Source: Thermoplasmata archaeon UBA61
Lineage (GTDB): Archaea; Thermoplasmatota; Thermoplasmata; Lutacidiplasmatales; UBA184
DNA: 64,000 nt
Assembly: GCA_002503985.1 (NCBI GenBank)
Contig: DASW01000002.1
Coordinates: 62,001 to 126,000 of the forward strand
Reading direction: 5' to 3'
Every line of letters starts with the position of its first letter. The stretch's first letter is position 1. This document shows positions 16,632-24,647 of the stretch, in pieces. A model generated the notes under the pieces. It saw only the letters and a program-made list of their open reading frames with translations, had not been told where the DNA came from and did no database searches. The translations under genes were made by a program, and so were the position numbers.

Positions 16632-17348
16632 ATGTCCGCCACTCCCCGGGTCGCGTCCACCCCCGAACGGCAGCGGGACGCCGAGAACGTCCTGAAGAAG
16701 CTCGGCTACTCGCGGGTCTCGAACCCGCGGCGTGAGCCGGTGGTCGAGCCGTCGTTCTGGGTCCAGGAGGCCGGGGTCCCGCGCCGCACGTTCCCGGTGT
16801 ATGTCCCGCCCGGCGAACCTGCCGCGGTCGAGGCGGGGATCGAACGATGGGTCACCGGGGTCCGAAGCGCGCGCCCCTCCCAGCGGCGGGCGATCTTCGT
16901 CGTCCCGACGGACGAGACGGCCGAGGAGGCCTGGCGTCGGTTCTTCCGGTCCGCGGGAGGGTCGGCCATCGACCACGAGGTCTCGATCCTCGTCGTGCCG
17001 TCCCCGGACCGGTCGGAGGACGTCCCGCATTTCCACCTACGGGTCGCCGAGCCCCGGGAGATCCTCGCGATCTCAACGGGGGTCGTGGCCGGGCTGTTCC
17101 GGCGGGCCGCCGCGGGCGAGGGCGGCAACCCAATCGATTTCGAGGAACTGCTCACGCTCCTGACGAACCGGTTCGGCCTCGATGTCCACCGCTCGCTCGG
17201 CGTCCATTCGGACGAGGACGCGCTGTACATCCTCTACCAGCTCGCGTCCCGGGACTCGTACGCTCCCGGAGACTCCGGCGCGAACCTGCACTTGCTCGTC
17301 CTGAAGCCGACCGGACCGGCCGCCCGCCTACCCTGGTTCGCGGCGTAA
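16632..17348 (+). CDS. Uncharacterised protein, 238 residues
   Basis: Unrecognised. The N-terminus (PERQRDAENVLKKLGYSRV) is helical and basic; the middle alternates strands and helices (RRAIFVVPTDETAEEAWRRFF, VSILVVPSPDRSEDVPHFHL) like an alpha/beta fold; the C-terminal half has EELLTLLTNRFGLDVHRSLGV and a Gly/Pro-rich end. No metal cluster, nucleotide loop or membrane segment is visible. A CTTATCT element about 26-30 bp before the ATG fits a leaderless promoter, supporting that the gene is real. It stands alone between the CBS-ParB gene and tRNA-Pro. Confidence 0.7.
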   Translation: MSATPRVASTPERQRDAENVLKKLGYSRVSNPRREPVVEPSFWVQEAGVPRRTFPVYVPPGEPAAVEAGIERWVTGVRSARPSQRRAIFVVPTDETAEEAWRRFFRSAGGSAIDHEVSILVVPSPDRSEDVPHFHLRVAEPREILAISTGVVAGLFRRAAAGEGGNPIDFEELLTLLTNRFGLDVHRSLGVHSDEDALYILYQLASRDSYAPGDSGANLHLLVLKPTGPAARLPWFAA

Positions 17349-17474
17349 GAGCCCTCGAGACCGAACCGTTCCACGGGCCCACGCGACCCGGCAGTTCGCC
17401 CGCGGACGCCGCGCGTTCCTCCCGGGCAAACCATTATCTAAGTCGGTCGGGTCGATGCGCCACCGGCGTGGCGT

Positions 17475-17549
17475 GGGGCCGTGGGGTAGCTTGGACCATC
17501 CTTCTTGCTTGGGGTGCAAGAGACTCCGATTCAAATTCGGACGGCCCCA
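17475..17549 (+). tRNA. tRNA-Pro (anticodon GGG)
   Basis: A 75-nt cloverleaf. Acceptor stem GGGGCCG/CGGCCCC with discriminator A; anticodon stem CTTGC/GCAAG around loop TTGGGGT (anticodon GGG, reads CCC and CCT); T stem TCCGA/TCGGA around TTCAAAT. No intron and no encoded CCA. An ATTATCTAAG element near 17432-17441 is a likely promoter. Confidence 0.96.
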
Positions 17550-17628
17550 TCGTCCCGCGCCGGTCCCCAGGAAGCCTCGCCCTCCTCAGGCCGAGCTTCA
17601 TGTAGGTCCGTCCGCTCCCACCCTTCCG

Positions 17629-18282
17629 ATGGGCCGACGGTTCGTGGACCAGCGGCGACGCGACCCGTATTACCGGGCGGCTCAGCGGGAAGGCTTGCGT
17701 TCGCGCGCCGCGTTCAAGCTCGCGTACCTTGACGACCGCTTTCAGCTATTCCGACGGGGCGCCCGCGTCCTCGACCTCGGGGCGGCCCCGGGAGGCTGGT
17801 CGATGATCGCCCTCGACCGGATCGCTCCCACGGGCATCGTCGTCGCGGTGGACCCACGCCCGATCGCCCCGGCCGAAGGTCTTCGGGTCGTCCGAGGGCG
17901 GGTCGGCGACCCGTCCCTCGTCGAGCGCTTGGGGGAGGCGTCATTCGACGTCGTGCTTTCCGACATGTCCCCGTCGATCAGCGGCGCGTACGCCACCGAC
18001 CACGCTCGCTCGGTCGACCTCGTCCGCTCGGCGCTCGCTCTCGCGCTACGCGTGCTCGCGCCCCGAGGGGCGTTCGTCGCGAAGGTGTTCGCGGGCGACA
18101 TGGTTGACGAGCTCGTGCTCGAGGTGCAGCCCCACTTCACGGAAGTCGCCCGCACGAAGCCTCCCGCGTCCCGTGCTCCGTCCTCCGAGCTCTACGTGGT
18201 CGCTCGCGGATTTCGCCCCGACGCCCGGCGCCGGGAACGGCCGGACCCCGCGCGGGCGCCTCGCCCGGATTCTGATATATAG
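17629..18282 (+). CDS. rlmE: RlmE/FtsJ-family 2'-O-ribose RNA methyltransferase
   Basis: SAM-dependent 2'-O-methyltransferase acting on rRNA (or tRNA) in the RrmJ/FtsJ family, 217 residues. SAM motif VLDLGAAPGGWS (~47-58). The K-D-K-E catalytic tetrad is visible: Lys in SRAAFKL, Asp in LSDMSPS, Lys in FVAKVF and Glu in SSELYVV. The ATG at 17629 is chosen because it precedes the conserved RRRDPYYRAA start and lies past tRNA-Pro, which the longer open frame would overlap. The last ~25 residues are Arg/Pro-rich. Confidence 0.93.
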   Translation: MGRRFVDQRRRDPYYRAAQREGLRSRAAFKLAYLDDRFQLFRRGARVLDLGAAPGGWSMIALDRIAPTGIVVAVDPRPIAPAEGLRVVRGRVGDPSLVERLGEASFDVVLSDMSPSISGAYATDHARSVDLVRSALALALRVLAPRGAFVAKVFAGDMVDELVLEVQPHFTEVARTKPPASRAPSSELYVVARGFRPDARRRERPDPARAPRPDSDI

Positions 18283-18327
18283 ACCCATTGATTAGCGCGT
18301 TCTCCCCATTTTGAGGCCTGGTTACTC

Positions 18328-19530
18328 GTGATCCGGTTTGGACCCGCGGGGATCCCTCTATCCTGCAAGGGGCGCACGCTTCGGGACGGAATCGCGGACG
18401 TGCACCACCTCGGCCTCACGGCGATGGAGGTCCAGTTCATCAAAGTGAACCACTTGACGCGGGCCGTCCTCGATGAGGAGATCGGCAAGTCCGCGCGCGA
18501 GCTCATCCAACAGTTGGTCGTCAGCGTCGGCCCGGCCGACCATCAGGGGGGTGCCCCGAACCTCGTCGCGATGACCTCCCCTCTCAAGCGTCGAGATTCG
18601 GTCACGACCTTGACGTGGAGCCTCGCGAAGGATTACGCGGACCTCCAACAGACGCGCGCGCTCGCGAAAGCGCTCGACACCGACCTCACGCTCCACGCTC
18701 CCTACTACGTGGACTTCTTCGGCTCCGCCGACGCGCGCGAGCAATCGACCCGACAGATCCAGTGGGCGGGCGTGCTCGCCCAGGGATTGGGCGCGCGCCT
18801 CGCGGTAACGCACCTCGGCTTCTACGGCCCCGGCGACCGCGGCGACTCCATCCAGCAGCTCACCGAGATCGTCTCGGACCTCTCCGATTGGCTCGCGAAG
18901 TTCTCGAAGGGGACGGTCCGTCTGGCGATCGAGCCGAGCGGCCATCCCGACGTCTTCGGTTCGCGAGAAGAGGTCCTTGAGCTCGTACGGCGGGTGAAGG
19001 GGACCGTGCCCGTCCTCAACCTGCCGCACATCGCCGCCCGCGAACGCACGAGCTTCGAGGAGGCGGAGCAGCTCGACCCGGTCGTGAAGGAGTTCGTTCG
19101 GGCGACCGACGGCCCGGTCTATCTCAACTTCTCGGGCGTCGAGTTCTACGGACCGGGAGAGTTCCGGCTCACGCCGATCAAGCGAGGGCTCGTCCGCTTC
19201 GACCCCCTCGCGGAGATCCTCTCCGAACGCGACTACGACGTCACGGTGATCTCGAGCTCGCCCCTGCTCGAGCACGACGCGATGTACATGAAGCTCCTCT
19301 ACGAGCGGGCCCTCACGCGCCGCTGGTCGAAGCTGCACGCTCCGCCCGCCCCGCGGGCTCCGCCGAAGCCCCCCGCGACCCCGCCGCCCCGCATGGCGCC
19401 CAAGCCCCGCCCCTCGCCGAAACCCCGGCCCAAGCCCCCCCGCTCGGCCGGTCACCGACCGAAGCGGCCCCAAATCGTATCTCAGAAGCGACGGACGGAG
19501 GTGCGCCGTGGCGGTCATCGACGTCGATAA
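18328..19530 (+). CDS. TIM-barrel protein (endonuclease IV / xylose isomerase-like) with basic Pro-rich tail
   Basis: 400 residues. Residues ~1-330 look like an AP-endonuclease-2/xylose-isomerase-type TIM barrel: MIRFGPAGIPLSCKG, GLTAMEVQF, DLTLHAPYYVDFFG (metal-ligand His strand), LAVTHLGFYG, LAIEPSG, VLNLPHIAAR and YLNFSGVEFYG. These match the strand ends where endonuclease IV holds its metals, though several ligands look altered. Residues ~335-400 are a Pro/Arg/Lys-rich unstructured tail, plausible for nucleic-acid binding. GTG start; GATATATAG near 18274-18281 is the TATA element. Its end overlaps the hexuloisomerase gene by 23 nt. DNA repair nuclease or sugar-phosphate isomerase are both possible. 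Confidence 0.78.
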   Translation: MIRFGPAGIPLSCKGRTLRDGIADVHHLGLTAMEVQFIKVNHLTRAVLDEEIGKSARELIQQLVVSVGPADHQGGAPNLVAMTSPLKRRDSVTTLTWSLAKDYADLQQTRALAKALDTDLTLHAPYYVDFFGSADAREQSTRQIQWAGVLAQGLGARLAVTHLGFYGPGDRGDSIQQLTEIVSDLSDWLAKFSKGTVRLAIEPSGHPDVFGSREEVLELVRRVKGTVPVLNLPHIAARERTSFEEAEQLDPVVKEFVRATDGPVYLNFSGVEFYGPGEFRLTPIKRGLVRFDPLAEILSERDYDVTVISSSPLLEHDAMYMKLLYERALTRRWSKLHAPPAPRAPPKPPATPPPRMAPKPRPSPKPRPKPPRSAGHRPKRPQIVSQKRRTEVRRGGHRRR

Positions 19531-20080
19531 CGGAACGACGTTCGTCCGCTCGCAGCGGTACATCGGGGAGCGCGTCACCCGCGCCCTCGAGCGCATCGAC
19601 CCGACGGCCATTGCCCGCGCGGTCGAGATCCTCCTCAAGGCCCCCCAGATCTTCGTCTACGGCGCCGGTCGCAGCGGGATCATCGGCCGCGCGTTCGCGA
19701 TGCGGCTCGTCCAAGCCGGTCTGCGGGCGTACGTGATCGGAGAGAGCGTTACCCCCATCGTTCGGCAGGGGGACGCCGTCTTCATCTTCTCGGCCCAGGG
19801 CGAGAGCTACTCCTCCATCCAAACCGCGAACATCGTTCGACGGGAGGGGGCGGAGCTGATCGTCCTTACTTCGAAGCCCGGTTCCAAGATCGCCCACACG
19901 TCGAGCCACCTGCTCTCGATCGAGTTCGAGGACGACCCGGACCAACCGCGCTACGCGCCCCTCGGGACGCTCTTCGAAGAGGCGAGCCTCCGACTCACCG
20001 ACGGCCTCATCGCGGAGCTCCTCCGAGTGCGAGGGGAGACCGAGGCGTCCATGCGCCGTCGCCACGCCATCATGGTGTGA
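19508..20080 (+). CDS. 6-phospho-3-hexuloisomerase-like SIS protein
   Basis: SIS-domain isomerase, 190 residues, close in plan to PHI (HxlB) that interconverts 3-hexulose 6-phosphate and fructose 6-phosphate in the ribulose-monophosphate pathway. Landmarks: FVYGAGRSGIIGRAFAMRL (~46-64), GESVTPIV, and the C-terminal GTLFEEASLRLTDGLIAELL expected for PHI. GTG start after a strong GGAGGTG site. The usual partner, 3-hexulose-6-phosphate synthase, is absent; the overlapping upstream gene encodes a different TIM barrel. In Archaea this enzyme often supplies ribose phosphate in place of the oxidative pentose route. Confidence 0.88.
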   Translation: MAVIDVDNGTTFVRSQRYIGERVTRALERIDPTAIARAVEILLKAPQIFVYGAGRSGIIGRAFAMRLVQAGLRAYVIGESVTPIVRQGDAVFIFSAQGESYSSIQTANIVRREGAELIVLTSKPGSKIAHTSSHLLSIEFEDDPDQPRYAPLGTLFEEASLRLTDGLIAELLRVRGETEASMRRRHAIMV

Positions 20081-20131
20081 ACTCGGCCGCACGGCCCAAA
20101 CGTTAAGGGCCGGTCGACCTCCCCGCTCGCC

Positions 20132-20632
20132 GTGCCGCGACGCGCCGAGCCGACAGCGCACACCCTCGTGCCCGTACCCTCGCGATTCTTTGTGACGAGC
20201 GGGAAGGGGATCAACAAGACCAGCGAGCTGAACGCGTTCGACCTCGCGCTGCTGCAGGCCGGCATCGGGGAACAGAACCTCGTCAGCGTCTCCTCGGTGC
20301 TACCGATCGGCATCCGCCAGACCGACCGCGTCCCCATCTCCCGAGGAGCGATCACGCACTGCGTCCTCGCCCGGCACGGAGGCGGCGAGGGTGAGGTCAT
20401 CAGCGCCGGGATCGCCTACGGGTTCCGCAGCGACGGGCAGGGAGGCTACGTCGCGGAGGGCCATCTGCACGGGACCCAGAAGTCGCTCAAGGAGTTCCTG
20501 AAGTGGCGGATGACCGAGATCGCTCATTTCCGGGGCGTCGAGCTCCGTCGGATCCACTACCGTACGGAGGAACTGTCGATCCCGATGGACCATTACGGCG
20601 TGTGCATCGCCGCGTGCGTCTTCCTGCCGTAG
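20132..20632 (+). CDS. pdaD: Pyruvoyl-dependent arginine decarboxylase
   Basis: Converts arginine to agmatine for archaeal polyamine synthesis and tRNA-Ile agmatidine. 166 residues, normal family size. The self-cleavage site is VSVSSVLP: the chain should break between Ser54 and Ser55, leaving the pyruvoyl group on the second serine. SRFFVTSGKG near the N-terminus and HCVLARHGGGEG also match the family. GTG start; GTTAAGGGC about 26-30 bp upstream fits a leaderless promoter. Confidence 0.94.
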   Translation: MPRRAEPTAHTLVPVPSRFFVTSGKGINKTSELNAFDLALLQAGIGEQNLVSVSSVLPIGIRQTDRVPISRGAITHCVLARHGGGEGEVISAGIAYGFRSDGQGGYVAEGHLHGTQKSLKEFLKWRMTEIAHFRGVELRRIHYRTEELSIPMDHYGVCIAACVFLP

Positions 20633-20656
20633 CCTCCGCCGCTCCGGGCGCGCTCC

Positions 20657-20992
20657 TCACAGGAGCTTGCGGAAAAGGAGCTTGTCCTCAAGGCTCCCTT
20701 CGATCGAGAGCTTGCGGGTCACGAGCGCCTTCATCGGCCCGATGTCCTTCTTGACGAGGGCATCGAACGTCCCCACATCGGTCGTGATCCGCACATCGGC
20801 GCCCGGCGACGGACCGGTCCTCAGATTCCGAAGCCGTCCCTTGGAGAGGTCGACCGCGTACGTCCCCCCATCCGTGAGGCGGATCTGGATCGTTCGGGAG
20901 ATCCCGTCGAGCTCCTCGGTCACGCCCGGGGAGCGCTCCGCGTGCCGGTTGAACCGGTCGACCAGGGACGCGAGCGTCTCTTCGACCGTCAT
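20657..20992 (-). CDS. SCP2 sterol-transfer-domain protein
   Basis: 111-residue protein with the SCP2 lipid-binding fold: GISRTIQIRLTDGGTYAVDLSKG followed by ADVRITTDVGTFDALVKKDIG and the helix LSIEGSLEDKLLF. Such single-domain proteins bind hydrophobic ligands; the archaeal ligand is unknown. ATG overlaps the rnhB stop by ATGA, so it is the second gene of that pair. Confidence 0.85.
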   Translation of the reverse strand: MTVEETLASLVDRFNRHAERSPGVTEELDGISRTIQIRLTDGGTYAVDLSKGRLRNLRTGPSPGADVRITTDVGTFDALVKKDIGPMKALVTRKLSIEGSLEDKLLFRKLL

Positions 20993-21693
20993 GGGAGGAA
21001 GCCGTCCAGCGTGCGAGCCGGTCGGCGGGGTTTAACCCTTTGCATCGTGGCCCAGGAACCGCGCACCCACGGAGGGACCGGCGAGCCGTCAGCGAGCGCG
21101 GCGCGGACGAACCGGACCGTCCGGCGGTCGGACGGGTATCCGCTGCCGAGCTCCTCTCCGAGCTCCTCGCGCAACCGCGCGAGCGCACGGTCGCGTTGGA
21201 CCTTGGCCACGATGGACGCAGCCCCCACGACCGGGAAGTCCCGGTCGGCGTGGTGTCGAGCGATCACGCGGGCCGACCCCCCCGCGAGGCGAGCGACCCG
21301 AAGGCCGAAGCGCCGTTCGTTCGGGTCGCAGGCATCGACGTAGGCGACGTCCGGCGCGAGCTCGCGGATGAGGCGAGCGAACGCCTCGGCCTCGAGGTCG
21401 TTGAGCCCGCGCCGCGAGACCGCCCGGTCCACGGTCCGCGGCGAGAGCACGACCTCGGCCTTCGTTCCGAGGGCATCGAGCCCGGCGAAGACCCGTTCGC
21501 GGGCGCGAGGAGTGAGCGCCTTCGAATCCTTGGCCCCGAGGGCGACGAGGGCATCGAGCCGGTCGGCGGGGAGACAGAACCCCCCGACCACGAGCGGCCC
21601 CACGAGGCTTCCGCGACCGGCCTCGTCGACCCCGAGGACCCGCTTCGGTGGCGTGGCGTTTCCCCCGACCGCGGCACAGCGGCGTGAAGCCAT
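20989..21693 (-). CDS. rnhB: Ribonuclease HII
   Basis: Removes ribonucleotides and RNA primers from RNA:DNA hybrids. Catalytic motif VLGVDEAGRGSLVGPLV near the N-terminus supplies the first Asp-Glu pair; further acidic residues appear in VAYVDACDPNERRF, and ASIVAKVQRD is the conserved substrate loop. 234 residues from the ATG at 21693; an upstream in-frame ATG at 21708 is possible. The aldolase on the other strand starts only 27 bp away, and its TATA element overlaps this start. Confidence 0.95.
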   Translation of the reverse strand: MASRRCAAVGGNATPPKRVLGVDEAGRGSLVGPLVVGGFCLPADRLDALVALGAKDSKALTPRARERVFAGLDALGTKAEVVLSPRTVDRAVSRRGLNDLEAEAFARLIRELAPDVAYVDACDPNERRFGLRVARLAGGSARVIARHHADRDFPVVGAASIVAKVQRDRALARLREELGEELGSGYPSDRRTVRFVRAALADGSPVPPWVRGSWATMQRVKPRRPARTLDGFLP

Positions 21694-21720
21694 TAAGTCG
21701 GCGCGCACCTACCGCGAGCG

Positions 21721-22701
21721 ATGCCGCTCGAGGGACTTTCGGCGCCGGTCCCGACGCTCTTCACTTCGGACGGGGCCGTGGACCCGGAACGGAACGCCCG
21801 CTTTGCGCGGGACCTCTGCGACGCCCGGGTCGACCACCTCTTCGTCCTCGGCTCGACCGGGGAGTTCCCCTCGGTCACTCCCACCGAGCGCGGACCCCTC
21901 ATCGAGGTCGTAGTCGAGAGCGCGACCGGTCCGACCGACGTCTGGGTCGGTTGTGGGGCCCCCTCCACCGCTCAGGCGGTGGCGTTCGCACAGGAGGCCG
22001 AGAGAATCGGCGCCGCCGCGATCGTGGCGGTCGCGCCGTACTACCTCCACCCTACGTTCGCCGCGGTCGACCGCTACTACCGCGCGGTGCGAAAGGCGGT
22101 GAACGTCCCGCTGATCGCCTACAACATCCCGTCGCTGGTCGGCTACGCCCTTCCGCCCTCCCTGGTCCACACGCTCGCGCGGGACGGGGTCCTGGCAGGA
22201 TTGAAGGACACCGGGGGTTCCCTCGAAAGCATCACCGCGTTCTTGACCGGGGCCCCGGAGGGGTTCGCGGTCTTTCCCGGCGACCCCCAGTTCACCTCGG
22301 CCGCGATCGAGCGAGGCGCCAAGGGCGCCGTGATGGGCGTGGCGAACATCGTACCGAAGCTCTGCGTCGAGCTGGTCGCGGTCGCCCGGCGCGGGGACCG
22401 AGCTCGGTCGCAGGAGCTCCAGCCCATCGTGACCCGATTGGTCGAGGTGACGCGCTCCGGTCCTTCTCCGTCTACGATCAAGTTCCTCGCGGCGCACCTG
22501 CGGGGTGCGGAGGTCGGCTACCGGGCCCCGTACGACCCGCTCACGCCCGAAGAGCAAGCCGCGGTCCTCTCTCGGCTCGAACCGCTCCGAGAGCTCCTCA
22601 AGCCATTCCTGGGCCGCTTGCCTTCCGAGGCCGACGGCGCCCGGGGGTTGGGCGCGGCCAACCCCGTCCTCCCCGTCAAACCGGGCAGCCTGTCCCGCTG
22701 A
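21721..22701 (+). CDS. Class I aldolase of the DapA/KDG-aldolase family
   Basis: Schiff-base aldolase, 326 residues. The lysine expected to form the imine is Lys162 (AGLKDTGG) and the catalytic tyrosine is Tyr134 (AYNIPS). The substrate loop reads GSTGEFPSVT, with PYYLHP further on. Members act as 4-hydroxy-tetrahydrodipicolinate synthase, 2-keto-3-deoxygluconate aldolase or related lyases; no lysine-pathway genes are near, and a sugar-acid aldolase is as likely. ATTAAG about 26 bp before the ATG gives a leaderless transcript. The C-terminal ~25 residues past GRLPSEADG are extra. Confidence 0.88.
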   Translation: MPLEGLSAPVPTLFTSDGAVDPERNARFARDLCDARVDHLFVLGSTGEFPSVTPTERGPLIEVVVESATGPTDVWVGCGAPSTAQAVAFAQEAERIGAAAIVAVAPYYLHPTFAAVDRYYRAVRKAVNVPLIAYNIPSLVGYALPPSLVHTLARDGVLAGLKDTGGSLESITAFLTGAPEGFAVFPGDPQFTSAAIERGAKGAVMGVANIVPKLCVELVAVARRGDRARSQELQPIVTRLVEVTRSGPSPSTIKFLAAHLRGAEVGYRAPYDPLTPEEQAAVLSRLEPLRELLKPFLGRLPSEADGARGLGAANPVLPVKPGSLSR

Positions 22702-22750
22702 AAAGGTCATATACCGAACCCCGGTCGGACCGCACCTCTCGGAGGAAATC

Positions 22751-23146
22751 GTGGGCATCTGGCAAGGACGGTCGCGTCGCAAGCGGACGGGCGGTCGCCT
22801 TCGGCCGATCCGCAAGAAGCGTCGGTTCGAGATCGGGCGGGAGCAGCAGCACGCGACCCTCGGAGCCGGCACGGTGAAAGTCTATCGGGTCCGGGGCGCG
22901 AACCGCAAGCTCCGCATCCTCACGACCCAGACGATCAACGTTTTCGACCCGGCCACCAAGAAGATGCAGCCGGCGAAGGTCATCACCGTCCGGGAGAACC
23001 CCGCGAACCCGAACTACGTCCAGCGGAACATCATCACGAAAGGCGCGATCCTCGAGACCGACGTGGGCCTCGTCCGCGTTCGTTCCCGCCCGGGCCAGGA
23101 CGGGGTCCTGAACGGGGTGCGGGTCGCGAGCCCGGCCTCGGCCTGA
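22751..23146 (+). CDS. rps8e: Ribosomal protein S8e
   Basis: Small-subunit protein shared by Archaea and eukaryotes, 131 residues: GIWQGRSRRKRTGGR at the N-terminus, VRGANRKLRIL, and GAILETDVGLVRVRSRPGQDG at the end. The GTG at 22751 is fixed by GGAGGAAATC just upstream and by the family start. CATATACC near 22709 is the promoter. It leads a run with srp19 and the GPN GTPase. Confidence 0.96.
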   Translation: MGIWQGRSRRKRTGGRLRPIRKKRRFEIGREQQHATLGAGTVKVYRVRGANRKLRILTTQTINVFDPATKKMQPAKVITVRENPANPNYVQRNIITKGAILETDVGLVRVRSRPGQDGVLNGVRVASPASA

Positions 23147-23163
23147 CGCGGCGCCGGTCCCTA

Positions 23164-23463
23164 ATGCCCGACCACTTCTACGTGTATCCGGCGTACCTCG
23201 CGAGCGGTCTCTCGCGGACGGGTGGGCGTCGGGTCCCGCAACCGGAAAGCCTGCCGGAGCTGACCGCCGAGGAGATCGTCACGGCCGCCAAGCGCCTGGG
23301 GTTCCGCGCCGAGGTCGAGGCCGACAAGCAGTACCCTCGACGTTTCTTCGAGTACGCCGGCCGAGTCAAGGTGACGAAGAAAGGGGCCATGACGAAGGCC
23401 CACTTCCTCAAGGAATTGGCCACCGAGCTTCACAAACAGCGGGCCGCCGCGGGACGGAAGTGA
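23164..23463 (+). CDS. srp19: Signal recognition particle 19 kDa protein
   Basis: RNA-binding protein that helps load SRP54 onto SRP RNA. 99 residues, starting MPDHFYVYPAYLAS, with the GRRVPQPESLPEL segment and the basic end (YPRRFFEYAGRVKV). Lies 17 nt after rps8e and three bases before the GPN GTPase. Translation therefore links ribosome synthesis with membrane targeting. Confidence 0.95.
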   Translation: MPDHFYVYPAYLASGLSRTGGRRVPQPESLPELTAEEIVTAAKRLGFRAEVEADKQYPRRFFEYAGRVKVTKKGAMTKAHFLKELATELHKQRAAAGRK

Positions 23464-23466
23464 CCC

Positions 23467-24258
23467 GTGGAAGAACCGGGGACGATCTACTTCACGGGTA
23501 CGGCGGGCGCGGGCAAGACCTCGTTGGTCCGTGCCTTCGCGGAGTGGACGCGTTCGGCCGGCTACGACGCGGCCGTCGTGAACCTGGACCCCGGGAGCGA
23601 AGCCTCGGAGGACGCGGCGGACGTCGACATCCGCGAATGGGTACGGCTCGCCGACCTCCAGGACGAGTACGGACTGGGCCCCAACGGCGCCCAAGTCGTC
23701 GCAGCCGACATGATCGCGCTCAAGGTCTTCGAGGTGAAGCAGGCGGTCCAGGAGCAGAAGGCCGACTACATCCTGATCGACACGCCCGGGCAGATCGAGC
23801 TGTTCGCGTTCCGAGAAGCGTCGAAGGCGATCGTGGATGCGCTCAGCGGGGACCGTTCGGTCATCGCGTTCCTCTACGACCCGGTGCTCGCCCGGACCGC
23901 CGCCGGATTCGTCTCGCTCCTCATGTTGGGCGCGACCGTGGAGTTCCGCTTCCGCCTCCCGACCGTTAACATCCTCGCCAAGTCGGACGTGCTGAGCCCC
24001 GAGCAGCTCCGCGAGGTGATGAGCTGGTCCGACGACCCGGGCATGCTCTACGACGCGATCGGCCGCGACACGCCGACCCCGGATGTGCAGCTATCGACCG
24101 AGCTCTTTCGGGCCATCGAGAACATGGCCCCGCTGGTCGACCTGGTCCCCACGTCCGCGAAGGAAGCGAGCGGCCTCGAGGACCTCTATCGCTCCTTCCA
24201 GCGGGTGTTCGCCGGCGGCGAGGACCTCGAGCCCTCGCACGCCCCTTCCAACGAGTGA
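23467..24258 (+). CDS. GPN-loop GTPase
   Basis: Dimeric GTPase of the GPN/XAB1 family, 263 residues; eukaryotic relatives help assemble RNA polymerase. P-loop GTAGAGKTS (~10-18), the signature GLGPNGAQ (~76-83), DTPGQIELF (G3) and NILAKSDVL (G4) are intact. GTG start lies directly after the srp19 stop. The last ~20 residues are acidic. Confidence 0.95.
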   Translation: MEEPGTIYFTGTAGAGKTSLVRAFAEWTRSAGYDAAVVNLDPGSEASEDAADVDIREWVRLADLQDEYGLGPNGAQVVAADMIALKVFEVKQAVQEQKADYILIDTPGQIELFAFREASKAIVDALSGDRSVIAFLYDPVLARTAAGFVSLLMLGATVEFRFRLPTVNILAKSDVLSPEQLREVMSWSDDPGMLYDAIGRDTPTPDVQLSTELFRAIENMAPLVDLVPTSAKEASGLEDLYRSFQRVFAGGEDLEPSHAPSNE

Positions 24259-24262
24259 GCGA

Positions 24263-24565
24263 TCACTCCTCGGTGAAGAAGAGGCCCATCCCGGCCGATG
24301 CCGACTCGTCCTCATCCTTGAACCGGCGGTAGAGCGTCTCCGCCTCCGGAGCCGGCAGGCGCGTGCCGATAGGCGCGAGGAGCTCTTCGGCGTGGTGGAC
24401 CGCGTCCGCGGCTCCTTCGATGAGCACGTACGTCGCGTCGGAGGGGCCGCCCACCGCGGCCGCGTCCCGGACCTTCTGGCTCTGTCGGGAGACCCGGTCG
24501 TCCTTGAGGACAGCGTCCAGTTCCGCCCGCTTCGCGGTCGGGACGGAGAAGAGAGTCCACGTCAT
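24263..24565 (-). CDS. Uncharacterised protein, 100 residues
   Basis: Unrecognised. Starts MTWTLFSVPTAKRAELDAVL and contains a short beta-alpha-beta pattern (FSVPTAKRAELDAVLKDD, DATYVLIEGAADAVHHAEEL), which hints at a ferredoxin-like or ACT-like fold. The end (YRRFKDEDESASAGMGLFF) is acidic. CCTATATGG centred 26 bp before its ATG fits a leaderless promoter. It is convergent with the GPN gene, four bases apart, and divergent from the TraB gene. Confidence 0.65.
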   Translation of the reverse strand: MTWTLFSVPTAKRAELDAVLKDDRVSRQSQKVRDAAAVGGPSDATYVLIEGAADAVHHAEELLAPIGTRLPAPEAETLYRRFKDEDESASAGMGLFFTEE

Positions 24566-24586
24566 GCCCTCGGACGACCCGGCTCG

Positions 24587-24595
24587 CCTATATGG
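24587..24595. promoter_or_regulatory. Near-symmetric TATA element between divergent genes
   Basis: CCTATATGG reads almost the same on both strands. For the minus strand it lies 26 bp before the ATG at 24565. For the plus strand it predicts a start near 24617, 30 nt before the TraB GTG. No other TATA-like stretch exists between the two genes. Confidence 0.5.
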
Positions 24596-24647
24596 GCGTT
24601 TTCGGGTCGACAGCCAGCGAGATGAGCGCCCCCGACCTCGGTCGGAC

